Shown here piece after piece: positions 33,454-44,689 of a stretch of 64,000 nucleotides of DNA (positions are counted from its first letter, which is position 1; each line of letters begins with the position of its first letter). Location: positions 4,216,001-4,280,000 of the forward strand of contig JAZAYU010000037.1 of assembly GCA_038501625.1 (NCBI GenBank), read 5' to 3'. The position numbers and the translations under genes were made by a program. Source of the DNA: Corbicula japonica. Taxonomy: Eukaryota; Mollusca; Bivalvia; Venerida; Cyrenidae. The notes beneath the pieces were generated by a model. It made no database searches. It was not told where the DNA came from and was given only the letters and a program-made list of their open reading frames with translations.

Positions 33454-33596
33454 CCCAATGTTATAAAACTGAGCATGGAAACCAGTCTCAAATCTCAAGC
33501 ATCTGATTGGCTGAAATGTCGACTGGTCGCCATTTCAGCAAATCAGATACTTGAGATTTGAGACTGGTTTCCAATCTAAGATTTATAACCTTCAGC
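33454..33596. mobile_element. Palindromic MITE H8, near intact (143 bp)
   Basis: Left flank TAG, right flank CTG (33597-33599). Subfamily-A arms; the right end is the GGCTGAAGG type (TTCAGCC on this strand), the left CCCAATG. Several substitutions in the right arm (ATACTTGAG, CCAATCTAAG). Confidence 0.88.
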
Positions 33597-33599
33597 CTG

Positions 33600-35990
33600 T
33601 AGCTGCAAAAACTGTGTAAATGAGTTTTTATGTCTATAGAGATTTGTTGAGCCAATGCAAGGCTAGTATAAGCCAATTCCGGTGTAAGTTGTCTTTATTC
33701 GCACAGACGCAGTGCATTTTTAGTTTCAACTTTATAGTTTAATGTACTAAAAATTTTGCTTAATAATGAATTCTTCAAATATGCCCTCCGGATGGCTGAA
33801 CGAAAAAAGCAGGAACGCCCTGCAAGGTTTCCGCACATGCAAAAGTGCACATAGTTTGGTAGCTGGGGAGCTTTCCTCGTAGAACTCGCGAGATTTGATC
33901 TTGGGCTGGGTCTTAATTATCTATTACAGACAATGAAAGTACGACACATAGAGCTTTTTGTCTAATAGTTAACTTAATTAAGCGACAAAAACGTCAAAGG
34001 TTTATTGCTTGACACAATGAACAGTCAATCACAAAGATTTCCTAAAGTTTAATGTGTTTTCACGAGGGTCTTAATTGAATTTAAATGAGAATTGGACCTT
34101 TCACAGGTTGCCTTCATCGGAACAGTTATGATTATAGATAACGTCAAAAACCTCGAGGAAAGCCGTAGTGGGTGGCCGCAGAAAACACATAATCCGGAAA
34201 CTAAACCATTCAGTTGATTCGCCTTGTAAACAACAATGACCTTTTAGGTCACCAATCTTCCAATCGGTGCTGAACTTCGTCACTTGTTAGGTGCCATCTT
34301 TTTTACCAACTGTCTTATTCGTGATGATTTACGTCAGTTTTAGTAGGTATCAAGTATACAATATTCAAAAGATTATTCTATATGGCCACGCTAATTGACT
34401 TCCTATCAATCCAGGCTTCTATTGTGTCATTGTTCCTCCAATTGATTGAAAACTCTGACAGTGTGGTTTTTCACAAAACATATATCTCTATTACCACAAT
34501 GTGGCTTGGGTTTTGCCATTCTATACCTGCACCCAAGTCACCTTTAGTCTTTTGGTAATCTAATATGTCACTATCTCTCCATATAATAAGAGCTAATTGT
34601 TCAAATGTGTTAGGTGAACTACCGTGTATAACAGATGGGTAACTGGAATGCAATCATTTTGTTGTAGTCGTAAACTAATATAAGAGATAAAATGAATGAA
34701 ATAATTACCCCTAAAATGCTTGTATTTGGTGATCTCAATGCGTTTCTACACCATGGGTGATATTTTGAAGATAGTTTGACGCTTGGCCTTCAACCCAAAC
34801 CGCACCCAGCGTTTTGTTCAACAAGTGTGATAAATGTGTTTTATTTGATCAAATGCCTTAGATAAATCCACGCTTACGACAGAAAAACAAAAGAGAATAT
34901 TAATTCTAAGGGGCAAATCTAATTTGTCAAATGTTGAAATTGACATTCTTATGCTTTTTCTAAATCAAAATTGCACTTGATTGCGTTTCTTTGTTCAGTA
35001 TTGTAGATTTAATAGCACTGGTTATTTTTTGGAAGTGTTTAGTGTTTTTGTCACCATTTCACTTGTCAATAGAATCTCACTTGTCTTGAATACACAACTA
35101 GCGACAATGGGTAAAACCGCTTTTTGGCACGAGAAACGGTGGATTTAAGCCATCTATGTGGGTGTAAATTAGTTTTTTTTTATATTGTATGAGGAAAAAA
35201 TTAGTTTTACTATTGTATGAGGAAATCGTTTCTTCACAAAAATCTTTTAAAAGTAGTTCGCTTACAACTTCTGGTGTTTTTATTGTATTGTTCAAATAGC
35301 TGAAACTAACATGCAAAGATTAAAAATATTCAATATTTATATATATGTTGTTCAAAGACGAGAAGGATTTGTTAAAGTTCTGGAATTAGTGACAATACCA
35401 ATTTAGTATTTTTGCCAAGTGACATAATATCTTGATAAAATTTTCAAATACCTAAAAGCATTTAAATCTAAATTTAAATTATTTCTAAAATATAATAGAG
35501 TTAAAATTCTAATTTCTTTAGTTTAATATTATATTGAATCCGTATGTCTGTAATTTTGATTGTTGCAGTTGTTTGTGTGCATTTATATGATGATGATCGT
35601 GTAAGGTGACGTTGGAACGCATACATCAAAACTTCAGTTAAAATAACAATGTTATCATATTGTAGGTTCATTCATTGAAGACATTCTACATTGCAATATA
35701 CCTTAAACTTTTATAAACTAGTTAATATAAGGAAATTTCGTAACTTCAAACCAATACTATACAATGTCGTCAACTGGAATCTACCAAGGTAAACTAACAC
35801 CAAGACTCTGGGGAATATCTCGTATTTGCTCTCAATGTAGAGATGCATGATCTACGATGTCTTCTGCTATGGTGAATCCCCAAATTTCAGAACCATAAGT
35901 TAATACCAACGTTATCATAAAATTAAACAACGTTGTTCGTTCACCTTTGTATTGTTCTTCAAAAAGAATTCAAAAAGAAACATGTTTTAT
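33600..35990. other. Non-coding, nothing recognised
   Basis: AT-rich sequence; three short minus-strand frames (34101-34283, 34471-34653, 35098-35316) show no domain. Confidence 0.3.
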
Positions 35991-35993
35991 AGC

Positions 35994-36535
35994 ACAATTT
36001 ATTATATACCCATGAATGATTTTAGCATAGTGCACTGTTAATCCGCAAAATTGATAAAACTCGTCAGATTAGAAATTCCGTATTGGACAATGTCCATTTC
36101 CAATTCTTTATTTTGCAGGTTTCCGTGTTCTATGTGACGTCATATACTACGTAACACTAGGTTGTCGTAATTTTCCGGCACATAACGAACTCCAAAATAG
36201 GAAATTTCCGTCGCAGTTTTACAACCGTTACGATATTTTTACGCCATTCGTAAATTTTCTACGCCATTCACGAATTTACTATTGCGTTACCATTTTTATT
36301 TCTGCTATTATGTAAACCACGTTGTTGACTAAAATTTTGTTGTTTTGTTTACTTAAATTTGTTTTTGAAAAGAAGGGTATGCAATTAAAGGAACATTATG
36401 ACAGTATGCATTCTGTAGGTTCGTATTATTTCTCGTTGCGTATGTAAACCACATCACATATTGTTTACATACCCAACTCGAAAAATACGAACCCACAGAA
36501 TGCATACTGTTATAATATTCCATATTTATTAAGAC
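35994..36535 (+). repeat. ~540-bp dispersed repeat, copy 1
   Basis: Shares blocks in the same order with 41219-41785: TTTAGCATAGTGC, AATCCGCAAAA, ATTCCGTATTGGACAATG, TGTGACGTCATATACTACGT, TTTTCCGGCACATAACGAA and GTTACGATATTTTTACGCC, followed by a hairpin. The TGACGTCA is a perfect CRE-type palindrome. No coding capacity. Confidence 0.85.
36394..36517. repeat. Hairpin core of dispersed repeat copy 1
   Basis: ACAGTATGCATTCTGTAGGT and ACCCACAGAATGCATACTGT are inverted. An inner GTATGTAAAC/GTTTACATAC pair encloses a short CACATCACATATT loop. Confidence 0.88.
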
Positions 36536-37105
36536 GGTACGCTTTTGACATTGTTTAATTATTCAGCGAAAATAATAGTGCACGGATAGGATTTTCCAAT
36601 CTTACGAACCCCATACACTACAGTGACCCTGTAATAAAATCTGCTCTATTTATTATTACTTTGTTTCATTATCGTTGTTTATAGATTTTTTTTTCTTTTT
36701 TCACGCTAATCGGAAAATGATGTTTTGATTTTGTGAGTACGTTTTCTCATGTTTATGTTCTGTGTAAGTAGTACTAAGAATTTTTGTTATATATAACATT
36801 GGATATTGGTTTTTACTTGCCCGTTTGAAGTGATTTTGGGGTATAACTAGATAATAAGAACTGTTATTTCATAATTTAATTGTTTCAGAATTTGTACATT
36901 CCCAGTGAAGTTTCTTTTATTAAAGTTTTTTTTAACTAGCACTTTTATTTTATTATATGAGTGACACTGACAATGAAGCAGTGGTCGATTGCTAGCAAAT
37001 GCCTGGAAGTTGTAGAACCCTAGCAGCTTGCAGTTTTACACACATTTGACATCGTAGTCAATCATTGGGATATATTCGTGTTCTTCGTTCTACTGAAGGA
37101 TATTT
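36536..37105. other. Non-coding, nothing recognised
   Basis: AT-rich spacer with no supported feature. Confidence 0.3.
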
Positions 37106-37108
37106 CTG

Positions 37109-37172
37109 GTTTGAAGGTTATAAAACTGAGATTTAAGACTGGTTTCCATGCTCAGTTTTATAACCTTGGGCA
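37109..37172. mobile_element. Palindromic MITE H9, 64-bp internally deleted form
   Basis: Between CTG (37106-37108) and CTG (37173-37175). Outer arm parts are kept (GTTTGAAGGTTATAAAACTG and AGTTTTATAACCTTGGGCA) while the centre is lost, including the CCAAT-bearing segment. Identical CTG flanks fit a 3-bp target duplication. Confidence 0.85.
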
Positions 37173-37175
37173 CTG

Positions 37176-39734
37176 GTGCTGAGAGCAGGACCCCATCAGT
37201 CCTCTCTAATTTCACAGATTCTATTCTGAAACAAACATTGACCGACAATTTTCAATTATCATTTTAAGAACACAGTGGTTCGCTAAAAGGTATACCATGC
37301 TAGTAATCAAGAGATGTAAGGATGTTGTCATAAACTATCATACCACAGTAAAATATTCATACTTTCCGCCAAAACAATTTCATTTATGACTGCCTTGAAA
37401 TAAAAAAGAACCATCCCTTTGTCCAAACACTTAGTTTCTACTTGTTTAAAAAGTTATTTATGACTTAACTCTAAAAGCAATTTTATAGGAAAACAATTTC
37501 TTATATTGTTCAGTGTTATTTTTATTAAAATTTTGCTCAAGCGTTTTCGTTAAAACCATGATGTACTAAAGTTAAGCATATGTTTTTAGTTTGGTATACG
37601 ACTTATTTACTTTCACTCCCTAGAGCGCCGCTTGATTCATTTAATGCGCGCGCAGCCTCCCATCAATACTGCGCCTGGTGAGCCTGATTAAGACAAGTGC
37701 TCGGGATGCTTGTTTGGTGCAATAAAGAGGAGTGGAAAATGTTTACTAATGTGTAAAAATGTCACCTATGATACCTGGCTTCTAGAAAATGTAAGTAGTG
37801 GGCTGTTACCGATCCAGAATCAAGAAATAATCATCGAGACACCATTTCTGAAAATTCCTAAGATCGCTGTCTCCATTTTAATCTAAAGTGAGAATTATCG
37901 TCTGCCTTCTTCACGCTATGCTACATGCATTTGCCACAATCAGCAAATTAGCTAAAATGCATTGTTTATAGTCGGTATATTCATCATGCCGCGAGAGATT
38001 TCAGGAATAATGGCCAAAACGCCTTATTTTCGCTCATATTTACGTGTCATTGAATTAGTCTTATTGCTGGTAAGATATTTAAATGAGTGTTCTATGAAAA
38101 CAGTTCTCGTAAATGTATGATAACTAAGCTTGAGTAGTCGCCTCGCGTAATCCTGCTTTATGTTTATTGCCTCTAGAAACAATGTTGAAGAGTTTTATAC
38201 GTGCTACTGTTCGCACTGAAGGAATTTATTTCGAATAAATATGAATTTATTATGATTAAAATTGTATCCGGCGGCGTCTTGGGAAACGATGGTTTTTGTA
38301 GCAATAAAAATAAATATTTCTTTCAAGCAGTTTTGCTTGCTGTTTCTCGTATGATGAAATGATTACCAGTAACAGAACGTGGTCAACTTTGCCAGTACCA
38401 TGATGACACAATTATGGTATTTTGTCGCATGCTGTGGGAACAATAGCATTTACATTAGATATAACAACTACAAAATTGAAAAAGTTTGTCACGATCATCA
38501 AAGTGATACATTAAAGGCAAGATTGTAATGGCAAATTACTAATAATCTGGTGATTTTTAAGCCCCACCGTTTCATTTAGCATTCAAAATGGAGTAGTTCT
38601 TGTTGATGCGAACAAAAAAGCATAATTACGTTTATTGCAAGCACAACTTAACACCAAATGAACAGATTTTATACTGATACTTTAAAATTGAAATGGCTGA
38701 TAATTTGGATAGCTGTTTCTTCATTAATTTATTAAATAACAATCAATATTTTCAAATATAAATTATTCGCACTTATTTTCTATCGCCGATTTATTTTATT
38801 TTTTTCATAATTTTAATGCAAAGCACACTTAACACACTTAAGATTGCTTTTGTTTTTTCTGTTCTGTGGAATTCTACTCAGGGTATGAGCACGCTTCAGT
38901 GATGTACCGCCAATTTTGTCAAAATGATTCGGACATTACAAAAACTGTGTTATGCGTTCGTTTCTTCCAAAATAATTTATCAAATCCATGTTATGTTAAA
39001 ATTGCTTCAAGAAAGTATGTAAATCAATCATTCGGCTAATTGTTTTTTGCCATTTGCTAATAACCCGTCCCGGACAAACGCAAATGTCACGTGAGTGCAT
39101 TCTGTCGTCAGTCGTCTTAATGCCCCGGATGACCTCCACTAATTCCAGTCCTCTGCGTACCCAGATTATGTTTCAGCCATCATTAATGATATCCTAATCG
39201 ATATGAAGGAATTGTTCCGTGAAATAAAACAGATATATACCCCATAATTACCTCTCAGAATGTCCGCCGTCGCTTGCACGCGAGAATAAATACACCTGGC
39301 CTGCGAGATGTTGCAAGGTAAGGTTCGAAAAGAGACAAATTTTCAAAGCAGCAACAGGGGTGTAACAGTGCATCATGTGTCATTTGTTAATTCTTTATAG
39401 TTACTTCGCATGATATATGCGTCCGGTATTTGGATACCTAAGTTAAAGTTGGTCAACTGTTTGGTAGATTTCAATCGAAGCATACGGTGTGTAACCTTTC
39501 GAAACAAGCTTTAACAAGATTTTCAAAGACTTAATGTCATTATTTTCCATAGAATGTTATCAATGTCCAAGAGACTTCAGTTAATTATCAACATTAATAT
39601 TGAAATGAATACCTCTTGTTACAATAAAAATAAATCTTGTACTTATCCAGTTGTCTCAGATTTTGAGCGTGTCCATCAAACGGAGACTTCCTTAGCTCCT
39701 GACTTCCTTTTTGTTCTTATTGACGTTCATTGTA
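37176..39734. other. Non-coding; candidate regulatory sequence around 37.6-38.2 kb
   Basis: 37620-38220 has balanced composition with few simple repeats and contains TTAATGCGCGCGC and AAATTAGCTAAAATGCATTG-type homeodomain/POU-like motifs. No ORF. Conservation cannot be judged from one sequence. Confidence 0.25.
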
Positions 39735-39876
39735 GAGATCATAAAACTGAGAGTGGGGACTAGTCTCAAATCTCCCGCACCTGATTAGTTGAAACTGATA
39801 ACCGTCTTCCAAATGGACCAGTCACAAGGTCGTGTTCTGAGGATGCTCTTTAATCTTAGTTTTGTGATCTTGGATC
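39735..39876. mobile_element. Palindromic MITE H10, diverged
   Basis: Left arm GATCATAAAACTGAG...GACTAGTCTCAAATCTC and right TTAGTTTTGTGATCTTGG are recognisable; the centre is scrambled. CTG at 39877-39879. Confidence 0.75.
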
Positions 39877-39879
39877 CTG

Positions 39880-41218
39880 TACATGAAAATTGACTATGAT
39901 TTTCAGAGATGGTAGTTATTTCTCAAGCATCAACGTGTACGAGTATAACTGTTTCCAGCTCGCCTCATTAGTCCAGTGATGGCCTTTGGTCTCATGGATT
40001 TCAGTAATGAATATCTGACAAGGACATATCTTTCTTTGTAAACGGTCAACCCGAGTTCGATTCGTCTGCAGATCTTAATAGCATATGACATGTATGTACG
40101 CTTCATTTGAGAGATTTCGAGCGAATGATGTGAAACTAACAGACACTGGACAGTTATAGCCATATGTTTGTAGCCATACAGACATCGCGTTACACCTGTA
40201 TCAATGTGATTCATGCTATTCTTTTATGACCACGTGCGGGCACCTGCTCCATAACTGTCGCATTCGATCATGTTCCATACTGTCCACAGAATTTACACAT
40301 TCTGGTTAGTTTTGTGTTTAATGCTATGTTTTGACATTTTTCATTCCTTGCCTGCTTTCTTCCAATAAAGCGATGCTTGAACTGGAATTATTTTATCTTA
40401 CATGTTTTCAAATTATTTGCATATTTAACGTCATGTATTATGAACTTACAAATTATGAAACATTTTGTAACAGATCCAATTACACGTAAAATTACTTTTT
40501 ATTAATTATCTTTTAATTTTTTATCAAATGCTTGCAGTTGAACCATGCATCTCTAGTTTTGCACTGAATGGTATAGCGTTTCCCTTTCGGCTGATCAGGT
40601 TAAAGGTCGGTGTAATTGTCATATTAGAAGTGACCCAGAAACAATTAAGCGAGCAAGGCTCGTCCCCGAGCCAAAGGTGATGTGCTCATAATTATAAATG
40701 CATTTACAATGAACTGCATCAAGGGTATTTGTTTTCATTTTAATCTGTAAGCAGTTTTGATGCAGTGTCCTTCTGCAGCATTTGATGCGGTTGAGCTCAG
40801 GGTCATGTTTCTTAATACCATATCATTGCTCATCTTCTGGAGTTTTATTTCAGAACACCCATTTCATTTCAAATATCTCTTTTTAAACTAAAATCACCAT
40901 TTTTATCTAGTTTGTAATGCAAACATAAATTAAAAGTATGATATTTTAAGGTTATATTTCAAAATTGGTAATATTGTGGTGTGTCCCTTGTATAGTTAGG
41001 TACAACGTAATGATATTCGTTGTTTAAAGCTGCCTAATCACAGTTCATGGTGCAATTTTTTAATATCCCATATGTAGTTTATATTTGTACTACTTTATTA
41101 TGCTTTAAATGACTGAACAAAAGCGAATTTCGACGAATATTTGGTTTAATCAGGACATTTTAGAACCTGCTGTAAGTGAATTTTACTGCGTAACTAACGC
41201 TATAACAACTTTTTATTC
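39880..41218. other. Non-coding, nothing recognised
   Basis: AT-rich; one 94-codon minus-strand frame (39930-40214) without recognisable features. Confidence 0.3.
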
Positions 41219-41785
41219 AAATTTATTATATAGGCCTCCCCATAAATGATTTTAGCATAGTGCAGCGTTAATCCGCAAAAATGATACGACTCGTCAGTTT
41301 AGATATTCCGTATTGGACAATGCCCGTTTTCCAATTGTTTATTTTGCAGCTTCCCGTGTTCTATGTGACGTCATATACTACGTCACCCTATGCTGTCGTA
41401 ATTTTCCGGCACATAACGAATTCCAAATAAGGGAATTTCCGTCTCAGTTTTACAACCGTTACGATATTTTTACGCCATTCATAAATTTTCTAAGCCATTC
41501 ATAAATTTACTATCGCGTTACTATTTTTATTTCTACTATTATGTAAACCACATTCTAGACTAAATTTGTGTTGTTTAGTTTATTTATTTATTGTTTAAGC
41601 AAAAAGAGTATATAATAAAAGGAACATTATGAAAGTATGCAGTCTGTAGGTTCGTTTTATTTCTCGTTGCGTATGTAAACCACATCACGCTCGACCTTCG
41701 GTCTCGCGTGATATTGTTTACATACACAACTCGAATAAAACGAACCTACAGAATTCTTACTGTTATAATATTCCATATGTATTAA
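41219..41785 (+). repeat. ~560-bp dispersed repeat, copy 2
   Basis: Same block order and orientation as 35994-36535, about 5.2 kb away. Includes GTGACGTCATATACTACGTC. A frame at 41313-41504 is inside it and is not a gene. Confidence 0.85.
41624..41768. repeat. Hairpin core of dispersed repeat copy 2
   Basis: Inverted pair GTCTGTAGGTTCGTTTTATT / CGAATAAAACGAACCTACAG plus GTATGTAAAC/GTTTACATAC. The loop is longer than in copy 1 and itself palindromic (CATCACGC...GCGTGAT around CGACCTTCGGTCTCG). Confidence 0.88.
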
Positions 41786-43539
41786 TTGACAGTATAAAAA
41801 TATTATGCCAAATAACTTTGTTTACGTATTCTGTATTATTAATTTTTTATTTTTGAAAGAATTCATATTTTCGTCCTGTGAATAGGCAGCTTCAAAATGT
41901 GTTGATATTTAGGCCTATGTTCTATTTGTCTACGTTGGGCTGGTTATATGTTCGCTCATTTCGCACTATGTCGAATGCGCTAATTTTGCTCAGCGAAATA
42001 AAACCATTATTTTGTGTGTCGTTTTAGAATTATACTATTTGTTTAGAATTTATACCGCACGAATATAGCATTTGCGTTTTTGCGCGAAAATTCGTCTAAA
42101 CAAAAATAAATAATACTACAGTTTGGTTTGTATCATTAGGTTTAGGCGAGCATTCTTTAATTAATTAGAGTCAACATTATACTATCATAGCCTTCACAAC
42201 AACCGCCCTTTTTTATTTCACGCTTTGAATTTCACAATACATATTGTTCATTCAGCGGAATGAGTTGTACAATTCGGCAACCAGAACTATATTCACATTA
42301 ATCTAATCCCCCTCCGCCCCTGGATTTGTCGCTGTAGCAAACGCCTATACCAATGGATTCGTTGCAGTATATACATATGATTAACATGCTTGTTTGTTGT
42401 TGTTGTTTTATTTTCGTTATAATTTTTATTTTGTTGGAATATTAAAAATGCTAAATACAGTACATTGATGGCGACAGAGTGGTCTGCTTCCGTGTAGGTC
42501 ACCAGCAACCATGCCACTGATCACCGGGGTAAAATGTTAGGTCCTTTCGTCCACACCTGCAACCTGAGCCTTTTCCGTGCATGTGTCACGAAGTTTACTA
42601 GTTTTCATTCCATTTTACACTTATTGTTCGAAAATTATATAGTCCCAATGATCTTGCCTTTAATAGAGAATCACTGAGTTGAACTGTCAACAAAACATGA
42701 AACTAACACAAATATCTGACAAAAATGATACTATTCATTCACCATCGATCAGCTAATAAAAGACTTTTCTCAATTTAAACCAGCAATGATAACGCTGTAA
42801 AAATCGACTTCATTTTTACGACCAATCTTCACAATCGTTTCTTGTATTTCAACGTGAATTCTCGTCTATGCTTAAATATGGTTCCTTTTCAGAACTGTAC
42901 CAAATTCGATCATAAAATCTCAATGAAAATGTTTCTCTCCGACAAGAAAAACAGTAAAAACTTCAGACAACAAGCATATTTAATAGACGTCAATTAGGGT
43001 GAAACTAGCGTATTAACAAGTTAATGAATACATGGTAATGCCATAAGTGATATCTTAATACCCGGTTAAAACTCTGTCCCCGAAGTTTATGGGTAATAAA
43101 CGTTACCCTTAAATCTTAGCCGTCTTGTAAGACGGTGGGCCCTTTTGTTCGGTGATTGTTTAGTTACAATGTGGCGTTCTTTGCACGCTGGTGCAAAATT
43201 TGTCTGATATTGTTCCAAAACAACGCGAGGAGTGTTCGTTTTACAGAAAACGTGCGCTTAGCAGACGACAAAACGGGGACATATCAAACCGAGATTTCAG
43301 CTGCAGTATAATTTGTGACAACATAAAACATGACAGTAGTTATTAACAACTGCTTTACGTTTATTCAGAATGCATTACCGTCGAACTTTCAAAACTTTTA
43401 ATTTAAATTTATTCAAACACTGTTTAATTAAAAAATTCATTTTATGTTTTAATTTTTGTAATATATTTACATGAAGACCTATATATGTTTGTACATGAAT
43501 AAATTTGAGTTCGTTCGCCAATTTTAGAGAGAATATATT
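41786..43539. other. Non-coding, nothing recognised
   Basis: AT-rich; no supported gene or repeat. Confidence 0.3.
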
Positions 43540-43542
43540 CTG

Positions 43543-43688
43543 GGCTGAAGGTTATAAAGCTGAGATTGGAAACCAGTCTCAAATCTCAAGCATCTGATTG
43601 ACTGAAATGGCGACTGGTCGCCATTTCAGCCAATCAGATGCATGAGATTTGAGACTGGTTTCCATGCTCAGTTTTATAACCTTGGGCA
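43543..43688. mobile_element. 146-bp palindromic MITE H11, intact
   Basis: Between CTG (43540-43542) and CAG (43689-43691). Left end GGCTGAAGG, right end CCTTGGGCA. The flanks themselves are mirror images (TATTCTG...CAGAATA), so the hairpin could extend beyond the element. Confidence 0.92.
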
Positions 43689-44029
43689 CAGAATAACTTG
43701 TCTGTTATTGAGTATTTTCGGATACTTTACTAATAGCACCCATATAATCGAACGTTAATAATCTGACAATTAAATGATATTATTTCTCCTGGTCATTACC
43801 CCATCTCAAATCCATTCATACCATTTAGGACGTCCCCAGTGTGGAATTAACACGTATGTTATACCCGCATATTACAGAAAAGTGGCAAAATATTGACGTG
43901 AACAGGTTTACAACAATATGGCAAATAAAAATTCATATTTCATATGGCGAGAGGAAATAGATTTATCTTCATGAGCATCTAGTTGGCTCTAACGTCCTAC
44001 TAAAATAAACAAAAGTAGTTTGTCTGAGT

Positions 44030-44218
44030 TTATGAAATCGGGGTCGGATCCAATAGGGGTTCGGCAGTGTTCCTCGAACACCCTTGTTCGGCACAAAAAT
44101 TAATTTTTGGAGGGTATTTTCAAGAAAGCTGGAGATGAAAATTATCAAGTAACTACCCCAAAACTGCCTCAAACGAACCACCTTTCTGGAAATTTTGCAT
44201 CCGACCCCACAGAAATAC
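44030..44218 (-). repeat. Dispersed repeat, inverted copy a
   Basis: Read on the minus strand it parallels 44395-44575: AATTTCCAGAAAG, GGGTAGTTACTTGATAA, GTTCGAGGAACACTGC, ACCCCTATTGGATCCG. The two translated frames share a G-V-R-x-T-L-x-N-P pattern, but stop patterns and short length argue against a gene. Confidence 0.65.
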
Positions 44219-44394
44219 ACTAATAATGACGATAATATGATAATGTTAGTGACTTCACTTTCAAACGTCCCTCCGTGATTTATTATCTTAAATGAATATA
44301 AGTATAGAACGTAAAGTTATATAGTACATTTTAATCTGTTATCTGTCGTCCACGAGTTATACCTACATCAGCATAAGTCACTTTCAGGGCCGCA

Positions 44395-44575
44395 TACAAG
44401 ATTTCCAGAAAGTTGTTTTCTGCACAGTCGTAGGGTAGTTACATGATAAATTTCAACTTTGTGGCCAAAATCCCCGTTAAAATTAAATACTGCCGCCCAA
44501 ACGGAGTTAGAGCAACTCTACTGAACCCCATCTGGATCATTCTGGATCCGCTCCTGCACATTGTTCCTTCGGGCT
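44395..44575 (+). repeat. Dispersed repeat, copy b
   Basis: Plus-strand partner of 44030-44218: AGATTTCCAGAAAG, GGGTAGTTACATGATAAA, GTTAGAGCAACTCTACTGAA, CATCTGGATCATTCTGGATC. Moderately diverged. Confidence 0.65.
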
Positions 44576-44689
44576 CAGTTATATTGCTGCTATTTGATGT
44601 GCTTTTTATTGTTTTGGATGTATTTTACCTATTTACTAGATACCGAAAATTCAAAAAGAGTTATACGTTATTATAGCCGATTTAACTAG

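Noticed and set aside
37620..37740. CpG-rich promoter at the GCGCGCGC segment
   Set aside because: The CpG cluster is very short and no exon or transcription start signal accompanies it.
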